Shown here: positions 1 through 9,464 of the stretch, one piece after another
Numbering within the stretch: position 1 is the stretch's first letter
Layout: every line of letters begins with the position of its first letter
Origin: Aquisalimonas lutea
Lineage (GTDB): Bacteria; Pseudomonadota; Gammaproteobacteria; Nitrococcales; Aquisalimonadaceae
Assembly: GCF_030409225.1 (NCBI RefSeq)
Contig: NZ_JAUFPK010000007.1
Location: 237,169-301,168, forward strand
DNA: 64,000 nucleotides
Reading direction: 5' to 3'
Program-made: the position numbers and the translations under genes
The notes under the pieces: generated by a model
The model's input: the letters and a program-made list of their open reading frames with translations, nothing else
Databases searched by the model: none
Told to the model about the DNA's origin: nothing

Positions 1-337
1 TTACGGGAGGATTGAAGGCGCAGACCAGGCGCATGTCCGCGGTGCCGCCGCGCAGGATGTGCGCGTCGTGCTGGTCCAGCGCGTAGAGGACGCCGTCGTG
101 GATCTGATGCACCTCGCCGGTGGCCTTGTTCTCGATGCTGCCGTTGCCGGCGACGCAGTACACCGCCTCCAGATGGTTCTTGTACCACAGGTGCAGCTCG
201 GCGCCCGCCGGGATGATGGTCTCGTGAAAAGAGAATCCCATCCCGTCCTTTTTCAGCAGCATCCGATAGCTGGTCCAGCCCTCGCCCTGGACTTCCCGTT
301 CGGTGCCCTTGATGTCTTCGATGTTGACGATCTTCAT
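1..337 (-). CDS. ectC: L-ectoine synthase EctC (3' end cut by window edge)
   Basis: Cyclises N-gamma-acetyl-diaminobutyrate to ectoine, the last step in making this cytoplasmic compatible solute. The 112 visible codons from the ATG at 337 read as a cupin protein typical of Ect[17 protein letters not shown] at the start, then [20 protein letters not shown], the cupin metal-binding stretch. EctC is normally about 130 residues, so roughly the last 15-20 lie beyond position 1. A GGAG sequence about ten bases before the ATG supports the start. It is third in an ectA-ectB-ectC operon, 97 bases after ectB. An aspartokinase gene could follow outside the window, but this cannot be seen. Confidence 0.95.
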   Translation of the reverse strand, partial: MKIVNIEDIKGTEREVQGEGWTSYRMLLKKDGMGFSFHETIIPAGAELHLWYKNHLEAVYCVAGNGSIENKATGEVHQIHDGVLYALDQHDAHILRGGTADMRLVCAFNPPV

Positions 338-434
338 TGGTCTCAGTCTCCTGGAATGGGAGTGAACGAGCGCATCCCCATGGTGCCCGACGGCGGCGCG
401 GTTTGCACCACCGTCGGCTCGTGTCGCGGCGGTG

Positions 435-1736
435 CTACTCGCCGGCGGCCCGGTCGCGGCTGATCCCCAGCTCGTCCATGGCTTCCACCAGGCTCTTCTC
501 GATGATGGCCAGGCCCTTCTCCAGGTCCGCGTCCTCCGTGGTGCACGGCGGCAGGAGCTTCAGGACCTGGTCGTCGGTGCCGGCGGTCTCGATGATGAGC
601 CCGTGCCGGAAGCCGATCTCGGAGATCTTCTCCGCGAGCTCGACGTGGCCGAACTCGATGGCCTGCATCATGCCGCGGCCGCGCCGGCTGCCCTGGGCCT
701 GGGGATAGCGCTGGGCGAGGCCTTCCAGGAACTCGGCCATGCGCTTGCCCCTGCGGGCGATCTCCTGCTCGAAGGCGTCATCGGACCAGAACAGCTCCAG
801 GGTGCGCCGGGCGGTGACGAACGACGGATTCTGCCCGCGGAACGTGCCGTTGTGCTCACCGGGCGCCCAGATGTCGTACTCCGGCTTGATCAGGGTGACG
901 GCCAGCGGCAGGCCGTAGCCGCTCAGGGATTTCGACAGCGTCACCATGTCCGGGCTGATGCCGGCCGCCTCGAAGCTGAAGAAGGAGCCGCAGCGGCCGA
1001 GCCCGGTCTGGATGTCATCGACGATGAGCAGCATGTCGTACTTGCGGCAGAGCTTCTCCAGCCCCCGCAGCCACTCCAGGTCGGCGACGTTGACGCCGCC
1101 CTCGGCCTGGACGGTCTCGGTGATCACCGCCGCCGGCCGGTCGATGCCCGAGGCGGAGTCGGCCAGCATGCGGTCGATGTAGTCCAGGGTGTTGGTTCCG
1201 GGCCCCATGTAGTGGTCGAAGGGCATGTGCGAGGCATTGTCCAGGGTGAGACCCGCGCCCTGGCGCTTGAAGCCGTTGCCGGTGACCGACAGCGAGCCCA
1301 GGGTCATGCCGTGGAAGGCATTGGTGAACGCCATGACGGTGTCCCGCCCCTTGACCTTGCGCGCCAGCTTGAGCGCCGTCTCGACGGCGTTGGTTCCCGT
1401 CGGCCCCGGGAACTGGACCTTGTAGCGCATGTTCCGGGGCTCGAGGATGAGGCGGTTGAACGCCTCCAGGAACTCCGCCCGGGCGACGCTGGCCATGTCC
1501 AGGCTGTGGGTGATGTTGTCCTCGCTCAGGTACTCGATCAGCGCCTTCTTGAGCTCCGGGTGGTTGTGCCCGTAGTTCATGACGCTGGCCCCGGCGAAGA
1601 AGTCCAGGTAGGCCCGGCCCTCGGTGTCGTACATGTACGAGCCGCTCGCCTTGGCGAACGTGGTGGGGAAGCCGCGCACGTAGCTGCGGACTTCCGATTC
1701 GTGCTGGCTGATAACGTCCATATAGTCCATGGTCAT
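435..1736 (-). CDS. ectB: Diaminobutyrate--2-oxoglutarate aminotransferase EctB
   Basis: PLP-dependent class III aminotransferase that converts aspartate semialdehyde to L-2,4-diaminobutyrate with glutamate as donor, the first dedicated step of ectoine synthesis. The 433-residue protein has the expected length. Visible landmarks are [10 protein letters not shown] near residue 110 (cofactor phosphate binding), [11 protein letters not shown] near 238, and SKSLSGYG with the PLP-binding lysine at about 269. The ATG at 1736 follows GAGGAAAG at good spacing; a second in-frame ATG two codons on is possible. Only ten bases separate it from ectA, so the two are surely cotranscribed. Confidence 0.96.
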   Translation of the reverse strand: MTMDYMDVISQHESEVRSYVRGFPTTFAKASGSYMYDTEGRAYLDFFAGASVMNYGHNHPELKKALIEYLSEDNITHSLDMASVARAEFLEAFNRLILEPRNMRYKVQFPGPTGTNAVETALKLARKVKGRDTVMAFTNAFHGMTLGSLSVTGNGFKRQGAGLTLDNASHMPFDHYMGPGTNTLDYIDRMLADSASGIDRPAAVITETVQAEGGVNVADLEWLRGLEKLCRKYDMLLIVDDIQTGLGRCGSFFSFEAAGISPDMVTLSKSLSGYGLPLAVTLIKPEYDIWAPGEHNGTFRGQNPSFVTARRTLELFWSDDAFEQEIARRGKRMAEFLEGLAQRYPQAQGSRRGRGMMQAIEFGHVELAEKISEIGFRHGLIIETAGTDDQVLKLLPPCTTEDADLEKGLAIIEKSLVEAMDELGISRDRAAGE

Positions 1737-1746
1737 GAGTCTTTCC

Positions 1747-2277
1747 TCACGGCTTGAGTTGACTGGGTGCGGAAGACGCGTAGGGGCCGATGAAGTACCA
1801 GTCCTCGGCCTCGTGATCGCCTTCCGGCGGAAACTGGTCGGCGCGGAATCCCTCGCCGGCGCGGATGTCCGTGCCGAGCTCGCGCGCGACCGCGGTGAAC
1901 AGGGCCCGGGACGCCTCGTTGGACGGCGAGATGGTCGTCTCCAGCATGCTGGCCCCCTGCGCCCCGGGACTTTGCAGGAAGGCCGTCAGGAGCCGCTTGC
2001 CCAGCCCCTGGCCGCGCATGCTGGCATCCACCCCGACCTGCCACAGGAAGATGCTGTCCGGGCGTTGCGGCGGCCGGAAACCGGTAACGAAGCCGACCAC
2101 CTCGCCGCGATGCTCGGCGACCACGCAGGTGTCGGCGAACTCCCGCGCCAGCAGCATGTACATGTAGGCGGAGTTCAGGTCGAGCACCCCGGAATCCCGG
2201 ACCACGCGCCAGATGGCGGCGCCGTCGTCGGTGCCCGGGTTACGGAAGCGGATGGTATTGCTGGATGGCTCGTTCAC
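1747..2277 (-). CDS. ectA: L-2,4-diaminobutyrate acetyltransferase EctA
   Basis: GNAT-family enzyme that acetylates the 4-amino group of diaminobutyrate, the second step of ectoine synthesis. The protein shows the acetyl-CoA loop (QVGVDASMRGQGLGKRLL) and the EctA-typical AIWRVVRDSGVLDLNSAY segment near the N-terminus. I chose the GTG at 2277 because AAGGGGG (2284-2290) sits six bases upstream. The reading frame stays open to 2319, but that extension (RRPRG-rich) is not family-like and has no ribosome site. The product is 176 residues, first gene of the ectABC operon. Confidence 0.93.
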   Translation of the reverse strand: MNEPSSNTIRFRNPGTDDGAAIWRVVRDSGVLDLNSAYMYMLLAREFADTCVVAEHRGEVVGFVTGFRPPQRPDSIFLWQVGVDASMRGQGLGKRLLTAFLQSPGAQGASMLETTISPSNEASRALFTAVARELGTDIRAGEGFRADQFPPEGDHEAEDWYFIGPYASSAPSQLKP

Positions 2278-2548
2278 GATGGACCCCCTTGGCCTTCGAG
2301 TGGCGGAAGCGTTGGGCAAGGATCAGCACGGGCTCCGTGCCGCACGCGGCAGGCGGGACGCATCATCGCCCGCTACCGCCGATGCGGTCCGGTACCAGCT
2401 GTTGCTCAAGGGGAAAAAGGGGAAAATCCGCGGTGACAGGCCTTCCGCCGAAGGCGCGAGCAGACATCCAGGACCACCCGCCGACGCTGCCGGTCGAGGT
2501 GTTGTCAGGTCAGCCAACGATTGGCCTCTCGGTTTGTATTCCGCGGGA

Positions 2549-2577
2549 AGTAAACCACGCCGGGGTCCCGGAGTCAA
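2549..2577 (-). promoter_or_regulatory. Candidate sigma70-type promoter of ectABC
   Basis: On the minus strand TTGACT (2577-2572) is followed by a 17-base spacer and TTTACT (2554-2549). The start of transcription would be near 2542, leaving a leader of about 265 bases before the ectA GTG. Osmotic induction of ect operons is established in halophiles; the assignment of this exact promoter is inference. The rest of 2278-2792 holds no convincing gene on either strand. Confidence 0.55.
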
Positions 2578-2792
2578 GCCTAGCTGGTTGTTTTTGTTCC
2601 ATTATTGTTCGGGTAGGGTTTTGATTTGCCGGTGGATTTCGGCGCATTCCGGGAGCCGGTCGGGCCGCTTCGGCAACGGCTCGAAGCGGGCGATCGTCGG
2701 CGATTGACTCGCGGCGGATGGCGGCGGACGATTCCCGCCTGACGCGTTTCCGGCACAGGCGACCCGCACCGGGTGGGTCAAGGTTCGTGACC

Positions 2793-4085
2793 ATGCTTCC
2801 GACGCTGGCCTCGCTGGCGGCACTACTGGCTTCCGTGGGCATTCTGCTGCTCGGCGGCGGTCTGCTCGGCACCCTGCTGTCCGTGCGGCTGGGGGTCGAG
2901 GGGGTGTCGGCGACCACCGTCGGCCTGGTCATGGCCTGCTACTCCGTGGGGTTCGTCCTGGGCACGCTGTTCTGCGACCGCATCATCCAGAAGGTCGGCC
3001 ACATCCGGGTGTTTGCTGCCCTGGCGGCGGTTGCCGCGTGTGCCGCCCTGATCCACGGGCTGCACGTCGATCCGTGGCTGTGGGCCGGCATGCGCATCAT
3101 GTTCGGGTTCGCCATCGCCGGCCTGTACATGGTCGCGGAGAGCTGGCTCAATGATCGCACGCCCCGGGAGGTCCGCGGCCGCGTGCTGGGCGTCTACGTG
3201 GTGGTGACCTCCGCGGCCCTGGGCCTGGGCCAGTTCGCCCTGGGGCTGGGGGACGTGTCCAGCCACGAGCTGTTCAGCGTGGCCGCGATGCTGCTCGCCG
3301 CCGCCCTGATCCCGGTGGCGCTGGCCCGGGTGCCGTCGCCGGAGCTGCGGTCCACGGGGCGCGTGAGCCTGCGCCAGCTCTACCGCATCTCCCCGCTGGC
3401 CACGGTGACCGCGTTCGGCGCGGGCGGGACCAACGGCGGCTTTTTCGCGCTCGGGCCCGTGTTCGCCGTGGAGGCGGGCTTCAGCGCCGGGGAGGTGGGG
3501 ACCTTCATGGGCGCCGCGGTCCTCGGCGGGCTGTTTCTCCAGTACCTCATCGGCCGGCTCTCGGACCACTTCGATCGCCGCCGGGTGATCATGGTGGTCG
3601 CGCTGATCGTCGCCTTCGCCAGCCTGGCGCTGGTGTTCCTGCGGGATCAGCCGCTGTGGACGGTGATCGTGCTGGTGGTGTTCTGGGGCGGCGCGAACTT
3701 CACCCTGTACGCCCTCGGCCTGGCCATGGCCCACGACTTCATGGCCCCGGACGAGCGGGTGCCGGCCAGTGCTACCCTGCTGCTGGTGCACGGCCTGGGG
3801 ATGATCGCCGGGCCGGTGGTGCTCTCGCGGGTCATGGAATGGACCGGTGCCCACGGCCTGTTCCTGGGGTTCGCCGTGGTGGCCGTGCTGGTTGCCGCGT
3901 TCGGCTGGTACCGCAATCGCGTCGGCGTATCCATCGAGGTGGAGGCCCAGGAGCGCTACCGGGCGGCACCCCAGGCGACCCATTCCACCCAGTACTGGAC
4001 GGGGCTGGATCCGGAGTCCGAGGACGCCCAGCTCGAGTTCGATTTCGAGATGCCGGATGAACAGGAGGAAGGGGCTCATGGCTGA
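2793..4085 (+). CDS. MFS transporter, YcaD-like
   Basis: Inner-membrane major facilitator with about twelve hydrophobic segments, starting directly with TM1 (MLPTLASLAALLASVGILLL). The loop after TM2 carries the MFS-like DRIIQKVGHIRV pattern and the segment MVAESWLNDRTPREVRGRVLG resembles YcaD and its relatives, whose substrate is unknown. I chose the ATG at 2793 because AAGG lies nine bases upstream and because the 25 extra residues possible from 2718 are basic and unlike the family. The C-terminus has a soluble acidic tail. Its stop overlaps tsaB, whose ribosome site lies within this gene, so the two are coupled. Substrate not inferable. Confidence 0.85.
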   Translation: MLPTLASLAALLASVGILLLGGGLLGTLLSVRLGVEGVSATTVGLVMACYSVGFVLGTLFCDRIIQKVGHIRVFAALAAVAACAALIHGLHVDPWLWAGMRIMFGFAIAGLYMVAESWLNDRTPREVRGRVLGVYVVVTSAALGLGQFALGLGDVSSHELFSVAAMLLAAALIPVALARVPSPELRSTGRVSLRQLYRISPLATVTAFGAGGTNGGFFALGPVFAVEAGFSAGEVGTFMGAAVLGGLFLQYLIGRLSDHFDRRRVIMVVALIVAFASLALVFLRDQPLWTVIVLVVFWGGANFTLYALGLAMAHDFMAPDERVPASATLLLVHGLGMIAGPVVLSRVMEWTGAHGLFLGFAVVAVLVAAFGWYRNRVGVSIEVEAQERYRAAPQATHSTQYWTGLDPESEDAQLEFDFEMPDEQEEGAHG

Positions 4086-4776
4086 TTCCGGGACGCGCCG
4101 GCCGCCGGTGCTGGCCGTGGATACCGCCACGGACGCCTGTTCCGTGGCCGCCGGCGCCGGGGGCGCCGAGGCCTGGCGCCATGCCGTGGCCCCCCGCGGG
4201 CACGCCGCCCGCGTACTGGCCATGATCGACGAGGTGCTCGCCGAGCTGGGCGTGCAGGTGGCGGATCTCGGCGGCGTGGCCTGGTGCCACGGCCCCGGCG
4301 CGTTCACCGGGGTTCGTATCGCCGCGGGCGTGGCGCAGGGCATCGCCTGGGCCCATCGCCTGCCGGTGATCGGTGTCTCGACCCTGGCGGTGCTCGCACA
4401 GGGGGCACACCGGCGCTTCGGTGCGACGCGTGTGCGCGTGGCCATGGATGCGCGCATGGGCGAGGTCTACTGGGGCGAGTACGCCCTGGAGGAGGCGAGT
4501 GCACTCATGCGCGCGACGGCCGCGGATCGCGTCTGCCGGCCGGAAGCGGTCCCGGAGGCCGGTGCCGGCGAGGCCTGGGGCGGGGTGGGCACTGGCTGGG
4601 GCGCCTACGGCGAGATCCTGGCGGCCCGCTGCCCGGGCCCGGAGCGGCTCGATCCGGAGGCGCTGCCGGATGCCCGGGACCTGATTCCCCTGGCCCGCGA
4701 GCGCCTGGAGCGCGGTGACGTCGTTGCGGCGCGGGATGCCGTGCCGGTGTACCTGCGTGACCGCGTGACGGGGTGA
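4078..4776 (+). CDS. tsaB: tRNA threonylcarbamoyladenosine biosynthesis protein TsaB
   Basis: Partner of TsaD in adding threonylcarbamoyl to A37 of ANN-decoding tRNAs, in the cytoplasm. The 232-residue protein opens with VLAVDTATDACSVA, the actin-like ATPase phosphate loop of the family, followed by GVAWCHGPGAFTGVRIAAG, the TsaB signature. The ATG at 4078 is preceded by AGGAGGAAGG and overlaps the end of the MFS gene by eight bases. RimI, often adjacent in other gammaproteobacteria, is elsewhere (23,765). Confidence 0.94.
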   Translation: MADSGTRRPPVLAVDTATDACSVAAGAGGAEAWRHAVAPRGHAARVLAMIDEVLAELGVQVADLGGVAWCHGPGAFTGVRIAAGVAQGIAWAHRLPVIGVSTLAVLAQGAHRRFGATRVRVAMDARMGEVYWGEYALEEASALMRATAADRVCRPEAVPEAGAGEAWGGVGTGWGAYGEILAARCPGPERLDPEALPDARDLIPLARERLERGDVVAARDAVPVYLRDRVTG

Positions 4777-4815
4777 GATCCGGCTTGTTCGCCGGGGCGG
4801 AATGCGATAAAAATA

Positions 4816-4831
4816 GAGCGAGCGCTCGCTC
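4816..4831. promoter_or_regulatory. Perfect 16-bp palindrome, candidate TetR operator
   Basis: GAGCGAGCGCTCGCTC is a perfect inverted repeat 25 bases before the start of the phosphatase gene and lies in the only noncoding stretch in front of a run that includes a TetR regulator (5,566). Local TetR regulators often bind such sites; the pairing with this regulator is inference. Confidence 0.5.
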
Positions 4832-4855
4832 GATAAGCGGGCCAAGGGAAGCAAC

Positions 4856-5569
4856 GTGAGAGGGAGCATGGGCGAAATCCACCTGATCCGGCACGGCCAG
4901 GCCTCCTTCGGCAGCGATGACTACGATCGCCTCTCCGAGACGGGGCGGCAGCAGTCGCTGCTGCTGCGCGATCACTGGCGCGCGCTCGGCCTGCGGTTCG
5001 ACGTCATCTACTGCGGCCTTCTGCATCGCCAGCGCAGTACCGCGGGCATTCTCATGAGCGGGGAGCTGGCCCCGGAGTGGCGCCAGTCCGCGTGCCTGGA
5101 CGAGTTCGCCCATCAGCCGGTGCTGCGGGCGTGGGCCCGGCGGCTGCGGGAGCAGGACCCGGACAGCATGCCCGACCGGGACGTGCTCAACAGCGACCGG
5201 CGCGTGTTCCAGCGTTTCTATACCGAGGCCATGATGGCCTGGGTGGACAACCGCCTGACGCCGACGGAGGGCCTGGAGCCGTGGAGCGCGTTCCGCGAGC
5301 GCTGCGAGGGGGCGCTGGACGAGCTGCTGGCCGAGCAGGTACCGGGGGCGCGGATCGGCGTGGTGACATCGGCCGGGGTGATCGGTGTGCTGCTCGCCCG
5401 CGTGCTCGGCCTGGACAGCGCCATGGCGGTGCGCATGGGCTGGACCATCTACAACAGCTCCCTGACGCGCCTGCGCATCGGCCGCTCCGGCCGCATCAGC
5501 CTGCTGGACTTCAACAGCGTGCCGCACCTGGAACACCCCGACCGCGCCGAGATGATCACGTTCCGATGA
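4856..5569 (+). CDS. Histidine phosphatase superfamily protein
   Basis: Cytoplasmic phosphoglycerate-mutase-like phosphatase. The catalytic RHG motif is at the start (IHLIRHGQASFG), and VVTSAGVIGVL near residue 165 stands where the second catalytic histidine (usually SHG) belongs; a serine-alanine here makes the second histidine hard to place. The GTG at 4856 follows AGGGA at six bases; an ATG four codons later (4868) is also possible. It is the first gene of a run with a TetR regulator, an acyl-CoA dehydrogenase and two oxidoreductases. Substrate unknown; the context suggests a role linked to acyl-CoA metabolism. Confidence 0.82.
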   Translation: MRGSMGEIHLIRHGQASFGSDDYDRLSETGRQQSLLLRDHWRALGLRFDVIYCGLLHRQRSTAGILMSGELAPEWRQSACLDEFAHQPVLRAWARRLREQDPDSMPDRDVLNSDRRVFQRFYTEAMMAWVDNRLTPTEGLEPWSAFRERCEGALDELLAEQVPGARIGVVTSAGVIGVLLARVLGLDSAMAVRMGWTIYNSSLTRLRIGRSGRISLLDFNSVPHLEHPDRAEMITFR

Positions 5570-6276
5570 CCACGCCGTCGGCCCATGCAGGCTATCCCGC
5601 GTTCCACCGGCAGGTGTGCAGCCGCCGGGACGACTACATCCGCGAGGTGTTCGCGCGGCACCAGGAAGCCATCCGCGTGAAGAAGGAATCGGTGGTCGTC
5701 CGCAAGCTGGCCGCGATCTTCGACAAGACCCTGGAGATCAGCAACCGCCACGGCTTCCAGGCCATGAGCGTACGGGATCTCAGCGAGGCCACCGGCATCA
5801 GCATGGGCTCGCTGTACTCGTACATCGAGAGCAAGGAACGGCTGCTGGGCATGATTCTCACCTATGGCCACGTGGTGGTGGACCATACCCTGCGCATCCC
5901 GGAGGCGCTGACCGGGCCGCGGGAGCGGCTGCATCACGTGCTGCGCACCCACGTCTATATCACCGAGGTCATGCAGCCGTGGTTCTACTTTTCCTACATG
6001 GAGTCGCGCCACTTCGACCGCGATACCCGGGAGCAGACCATCGCCGGCGAGCTCCGCACCGAGCGGCTGATCGCGGATCTTCTGGACGAGGGCGTCGCGC
6101 AGGCCGTCTTCCCCGTGCGCGACACGGGCCTCACGGCGGCGCTGATCAAGCCGCTGCTGCAGGAGTGGTACCTCAAGCGCTGGAAGTACCGGCGTCGCGG
6201 AATCGGCGTGGACGACTACGCTGACCGCATGATCGCCTTCGTGGACGCGGCCCTGAACGGGGCTGCGGAGACGTGA
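5566..6276 (+). CDS. TetR/AcrR family transcriptional regulator
   Basis: Dimeric repressor. The helix-turn-helix lies near residues 55-95 (HGFQAMSVRDLSEATGISMG, then SLYSYIESKERLL), after a longer N-terminal arm than usual. The rest is the all-helical ligand-binding domain. The ATG overlaps the stop of the phosphatase gene (ATGA), so the two are translated together. By position it likely controls the acyl-CoA dehydrogenase run, with an acyl-CoA as a plausible ligand; the palindrome at 4,816 is the candidate operator. Confidence 0.9.
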   Translation: MTTPSAHAGYPAFHRQVCSRRDDYIREVFARHQEAIRVKKESVVVRKLAAIFDKTLEISNRHGFQAMSVRDLSEATGISMGSLYSYIESKERLLGMILTYGHVVVDHTLRIPEALTGPRERLHHVLRTHVYITEVMQPWFYFSYMESRHFDRDTREQTIAGELRTERLIADLLDEGVAQAVFPVRDTGLTAALIKPLLQEWYLKRWKYRRRGIGVDDYADRMIAFVDAALNGAAET

Positions 6277-6340
6277 AGCCGCCGGGGGAGAGCCCCATGG
6301 ACGACAACGCAGTCGACGGCCCCGGCCGCAGGAGGGCGCA

Positions 6341-8143
6341 ATGGACGAAACGCTGATTTGTCGTCGTGATCTGGATTTCCAGCTCTACGAGGTCCTGGAT
6401 GCCGAGCGCCTGATCCAGCGCGAGCGCTACCGCGAGCACGGCCGCGAGACCTTCGATGCGGCCGTGGAGACGGCGCGGCAGATCGCCGCCGAGCAGTTCG
6501 CGCCCCACAACCGCAAGGGCGACGAGCACGAGCCGGCGTTCGTCGACGGCCGCGCCCGGACCATCCCGGAGACCAAGGCCGCCTGGCGGGCGTACGCCGA
6601 GGCCGGCTTCCTGGCGGCCCACCACGATGCCGCCGCCGGCGGCATGCAGCTGCCGGCGCTGATCCAGCAGGCCTGCCAGGCGCATTTCTACGCGGCCAAC
6701 ATCGCCACCACGGCGTATCCGATGCTGACCATCGCCGCCGGCAACCTGCTCCGGGCCCACGGCAGCGAGGCGCAGAAGGCGCGCTGGCTGCCGCCGCTGC
6801 TGGACGGGCGCTTCGCCGGCACCATGGCGCTGACCGAGCCCCACGCGGGCTCGTCGCTGGGCGACCTGCGCACCCGGGCGATTCCGCAGGACGACGGCAC
6901 GTACCGCATCGTCGGCAACAAGATCTACATCTCCGGCGGCGACCAGGACATCACGGACAATATCGTCCACATGGTCATCGCCCGTATCCAGGGGGCGCCG
7001 CCGGGGGTCAAGGGGATCTCGCTGTTCATCGTGCCGCGCTACCGCCTGGACGAGCGCGGCGAGCCGGCCGAGGACAACGACGTCGCCCTGGCCGGCCTGC
7101 TGCACAAGATGGGCTACCGCGGCACCACCTCCACGGTGCTGAACTTCGGCGACCGGGGCGACTGCCACGGCTACCTGGTGGGCGAGCCCAACAAGGGCCT
7201 CGCCTACATGTTCCACATGATGAACGAGGCGCGCATCGGCGTCGGCGTGGGGGCTGCCATGCTCGGCTACACGGGCTATCTCCACAGCCTGGCCTTCGCG
7301 CGGCAGCGTCCCCAGGGCCGGCCCGTGACGGCGAAGGGCGAGGGGCCGCAGGTCGCCATCATCCGCCACCCGGACGTGCGCCGCATGCTCCTGGCGCAGA
7401 AGGCCTATGCCGAGGGCGGCATGGCGCTGTGCCTGTACGCGGCGGCGCTGTTCGACGACAGCACCACCGCCCCGGAGCCGGAGCAGCGCCGGGAGGCCCA
7501 GGAGCTGCTGGACCTGCTCACCCCCGTGGTCAAGGCCTGGACGGCCGAGTACGGCTGCCGGGCCAACGACCTGGCCATCCAGGTCCTCGGCGGCTCCGGC
7601 TACACCCGGGACTACCCGGTGGAGCAGTTCTACCGCGACAACCGGCTGAACCCCATCCACGAAGGCACCAACGGCATCCAGGCGCTGGACCTGCTGGGCC
7701 GCAAGATGCACCACAACGGCGGCGCCGGGTTCCGGGCGCTGCTGGCCCGGGTGGATGCGACCATCGACGAGGCCCGGGGCCTGGAGACGGCCGCACCGCT
7801 GGCCGACGCGCTGCGGCAGGCGCGATCGACCGTGGCGGCGACCGCGGACACCCTCGGCGAGGCGTTCGCCACCCACGGCCCCGAGCGGGTGCTCGCCAAC
7901 GCGTCCGTGTACCTGGATCTCGTCGGGCGGTTCGTGGTCGCCTGGCTGTGGTTGCGCCAGGCGCGTGTCGCCGCGGCGGCGCTGGCGGACGGCGTATCCG
8001 GGGCGGAGGAGGGCTTCTACCGGGGCAAGCTGCAGGCCGCCCGGTACTACGTGGACTGGGAGCTGCCGCACATCGAGCAGCAGGGTCGCCTCCTGTGCCG
8101 GCTGGATGACACCTGCCTGGGCATGCAGGAGGACTGGTTCTGA
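6341..8143 (+). CDS. Acyl-CoA dehydrogenase, large (DmdC-like) form
   Basis: FAD enzyme of 600 residues that oxidises an acyl-CoA to the 2,3-enoyl-CoA. Domains in order: an N-terminal extension, the helical N domain, the FAD-binding beta domain (ALTEPHAGSSLGDLRTRA), the helical C domain with the canonical catalytic glutamate in NPIHEGTNGIQ, and an extra C-terminal domain of about 130 residues found in the 600-residue DmdC-like group. AGGAGGG five bases before the ATG fixes the start. The chain length and type of the substrate cannot be read from sequence. Confidence 0.9.
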   Translation: MDETLICRRDLDFQLYEVLDAERLIQRERYREHGRETFDAAVETARQIAAEQFAPHNRKGDEHEPAFVDGRARTIPETKAAWRAYAEAGFLAAHHDAAAGGMQLPALIQQACQAHFYAANIATTAYPMLTIAAGNLLRAHGSEAQKARWLPPLLDGRFAGTMALTEPHAGSSLGDLRTRAIPQDDGTYRIVGNKIYISGGDQDITDNIVHMVIARIQGAPPGVKGISLFIVPRYRLDERGEPAEDNDVALAGLLHKMGYRGTTSTVLNFGDRGDCHGYLVGEPNKGLAYMFHMMNEARIGVGVGAAMLGYTGYLHSLAFARQRPQGRPVTAKGEGPQVAIIRHPDVRRMLLAQKAYAEGGMALCLYAAALFDDSTTAPEPEQRREAQELLDLLTPVVKAWTAEYGCRANDLAIQVLGGSGYTRDYPVEQFYRDNRLNPIHEGTNGIQALDLLGRKMHHNGGAGFRALLARVDATIDEARGLETAAPLADALRQARSTVAATADTLGEAFATHGPERVLANASVYLDLVGRFVVAWLWLRQARVAAAALADGVSGAEEGFYRGKLQAARYYVDWELPHIEQQGRLLCRLDDTCLGMQEDWF

Positions 8144-8184
8144 CGCGCCCGCCGGGCGCGGTCAAGCAAACGCGAGGAGACGTC

Positions 8185-9192
8185 ATGAGCGAAACGAATC
8201 GGCAGGTACGACTGGCGCAGCGTCCGGTGGGCGAGCCCGACCCGGAGGTCTTCGAGGTGGCCGACGCGCCGGTGCCGGAGCCGGGCGACGGCGAGATGCT
8301 GGTCAAGGTGCTCTACATCTCGGTGGATCCGGCCATGCGCGGCTGGATGAACGAGGGTCGCTCGTACATCCAGCCGGTGCAGCTGGGCGATGTCATGCGC
8401 GCCGGCGCGGTGGGCCGGGTGGTGCGCTCGAACAACGAGCACTTCGCCGCGGGGGACTACGTCACCGGCATGTTCGGCGTGCAGCATTACGCCGTGTCCG
8501 ACGGCAAGGGCGTGACCCGCGTCGACCCGTCCATCGCGCCGCTGGAACGCTATCTCGGGGTCCTGGGCATGCCGGGCATGACGGCCTATTTCGGGCTCCT
8601 CGAGGTGGGGCGGCCGCAGGAAGGCGACGTGGTGCTGGTCTCCGGGGCGGCCGGGGCGGTCGGCGCCACGGTGGGGCAGATCGCGAAGATCCGCGGCTGC
8701 ACCGCCGTGGGCATCGCCGGCGGCCGGGCCAAGTGCGACCTGGCCCGCGAGATGGGTTTCGACGACGTCATCGACTACAAGGCGGAGTCGATCCACGATG
8801 GCGTCAAGCGCGCCTGTCCCAAGGGCGTGGACGTGTTCTTCGACAACGTCGGCGGCGAGGCCCTGGAGGCGGCGCTGGCGCGGCTGCGGCTCAACGCCCG
8901 GGTGGTGCTGTGCGGCGCGATCTCCCAGTACAACAATACCGACTCACTGAGCGGGCCGCGCAACTACATGTCGCTGCTGGTCAACCGGGCGCGCATGGAA
9001 GGCTTCGTGGTGTTCGACTACGCCAGCCGCTACGGCGAGGCGGCCCGGGAGATGGCGCAATGGATCGGCGAGGGCCGGCTGCATGCCCGCGAGCACGTGG
9101 TGGACGGCATCGAGGATTTCCACGGGCACCTGATGATGCTGTTCCGCGGGGAGAACTTCGGCAAGCTGGTGATCCGGGCGCAGGACGAGTGA
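8185..9192 (+). CDS. NADP-dependent oxidoreductase, CurA/YncB type (MDR superfamily)
   Basis: Medium-chain reductase that lacks the structural zinc and reduces activated double bonds such as those of 2-alkenals. YISVDPAMRGWMNE near residue 50 and the Rossmann motif SGAAGAVGATVGQIAK near 155 are typical of this group, as is the FFDNVGGEALEAAL segment. Length (335) matches. It follows the acyl-CoA dehydrogenase by 41 bases and a second MDR protein follows, so it probably acts on acyl or alkenyl intermediates from the same pathway. Confidence 0.88.
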   Translation: MSETNRQVRLAQRPVGEPDPEVFEVADAPVPEPGDGEMLVKVLYISVDPAMRGWMNEGRSYIQPVQLGDVMRAGAVGRVVRSNNEHFAAGDYVTGMFGVQHYAVSDGKGVTRVDPSIAPLERYLGVLGMPGMTAYFGLLEVGRPQEGDVVLVSGAAGAVGATVGQIAKIRGCTAVGIAGGRAKCDLAREMGFDDVIDYKAESIHDGVKRACPKGVDVFFDNVGGEALEAALARLRLNARVVLCGAISQYNNTDSLSGPRNYMSLLVNRARMEGFVVFDYASRYGEAAREMAQWIGEGRLHAREHVVDGIEDFHGHLMMLFRGENFGKLVIRAQDE

Positions 9193-9464
9193 ACGGAGGT
9201 TTTCCCGGAGGGCTCGGAGCCGGCTCCGGGCTTGGGCCGGCGGTCGGCCACGTCGGTCGCGGACACGCCGTGAATACGTCCCTGTAGGCTCGACTGCGGC
9301 CGTCCTGGCCGCAGACGGTCCGCGACCGACGCGCCCGACCGCCGGCGCGGCATATTCTGCCGGGGTGGCTCGCGGGTACGCCGAGCAGGGCGGCCGCGAG
9401 GCCTGGCTGCGCCCCCGGCACCTGGTAGTGACATTGAACAGGATCTTAGAGAGGAGAGGAGACA

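Noticed and set aside
432-1757. 441-codon plus-strand ORF opposite ectB
   Set aside because: Antisense shadow of a strongly supported gene; high GC keeps the opposite frame open and the product is low-complexity.
2823-4457. 544-codon minus-strand ORF opposite the MFS and tsaB genes
   Set aside because: Rich in His, Gln and Pro with no domain; crosses two real genes.
6173-8071. 632-codon minus-strand ORF opposite the acyl-CoA dehydrogenase
   Set aside because: Antisense shadow; Val/Gly/Arg repeats, no family features.
7755-9287. 510-codon plus-strand ORF across the dehydrogenase and oxidoreductase
   Set aside because: Overlaps two confident genes in a different frame; composition is a GC artefact.
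9193-9464. Terminator GGAGCCGGCTCC near 9,225
   Set aside because: Short palindrome without a T-run; not enough to call.
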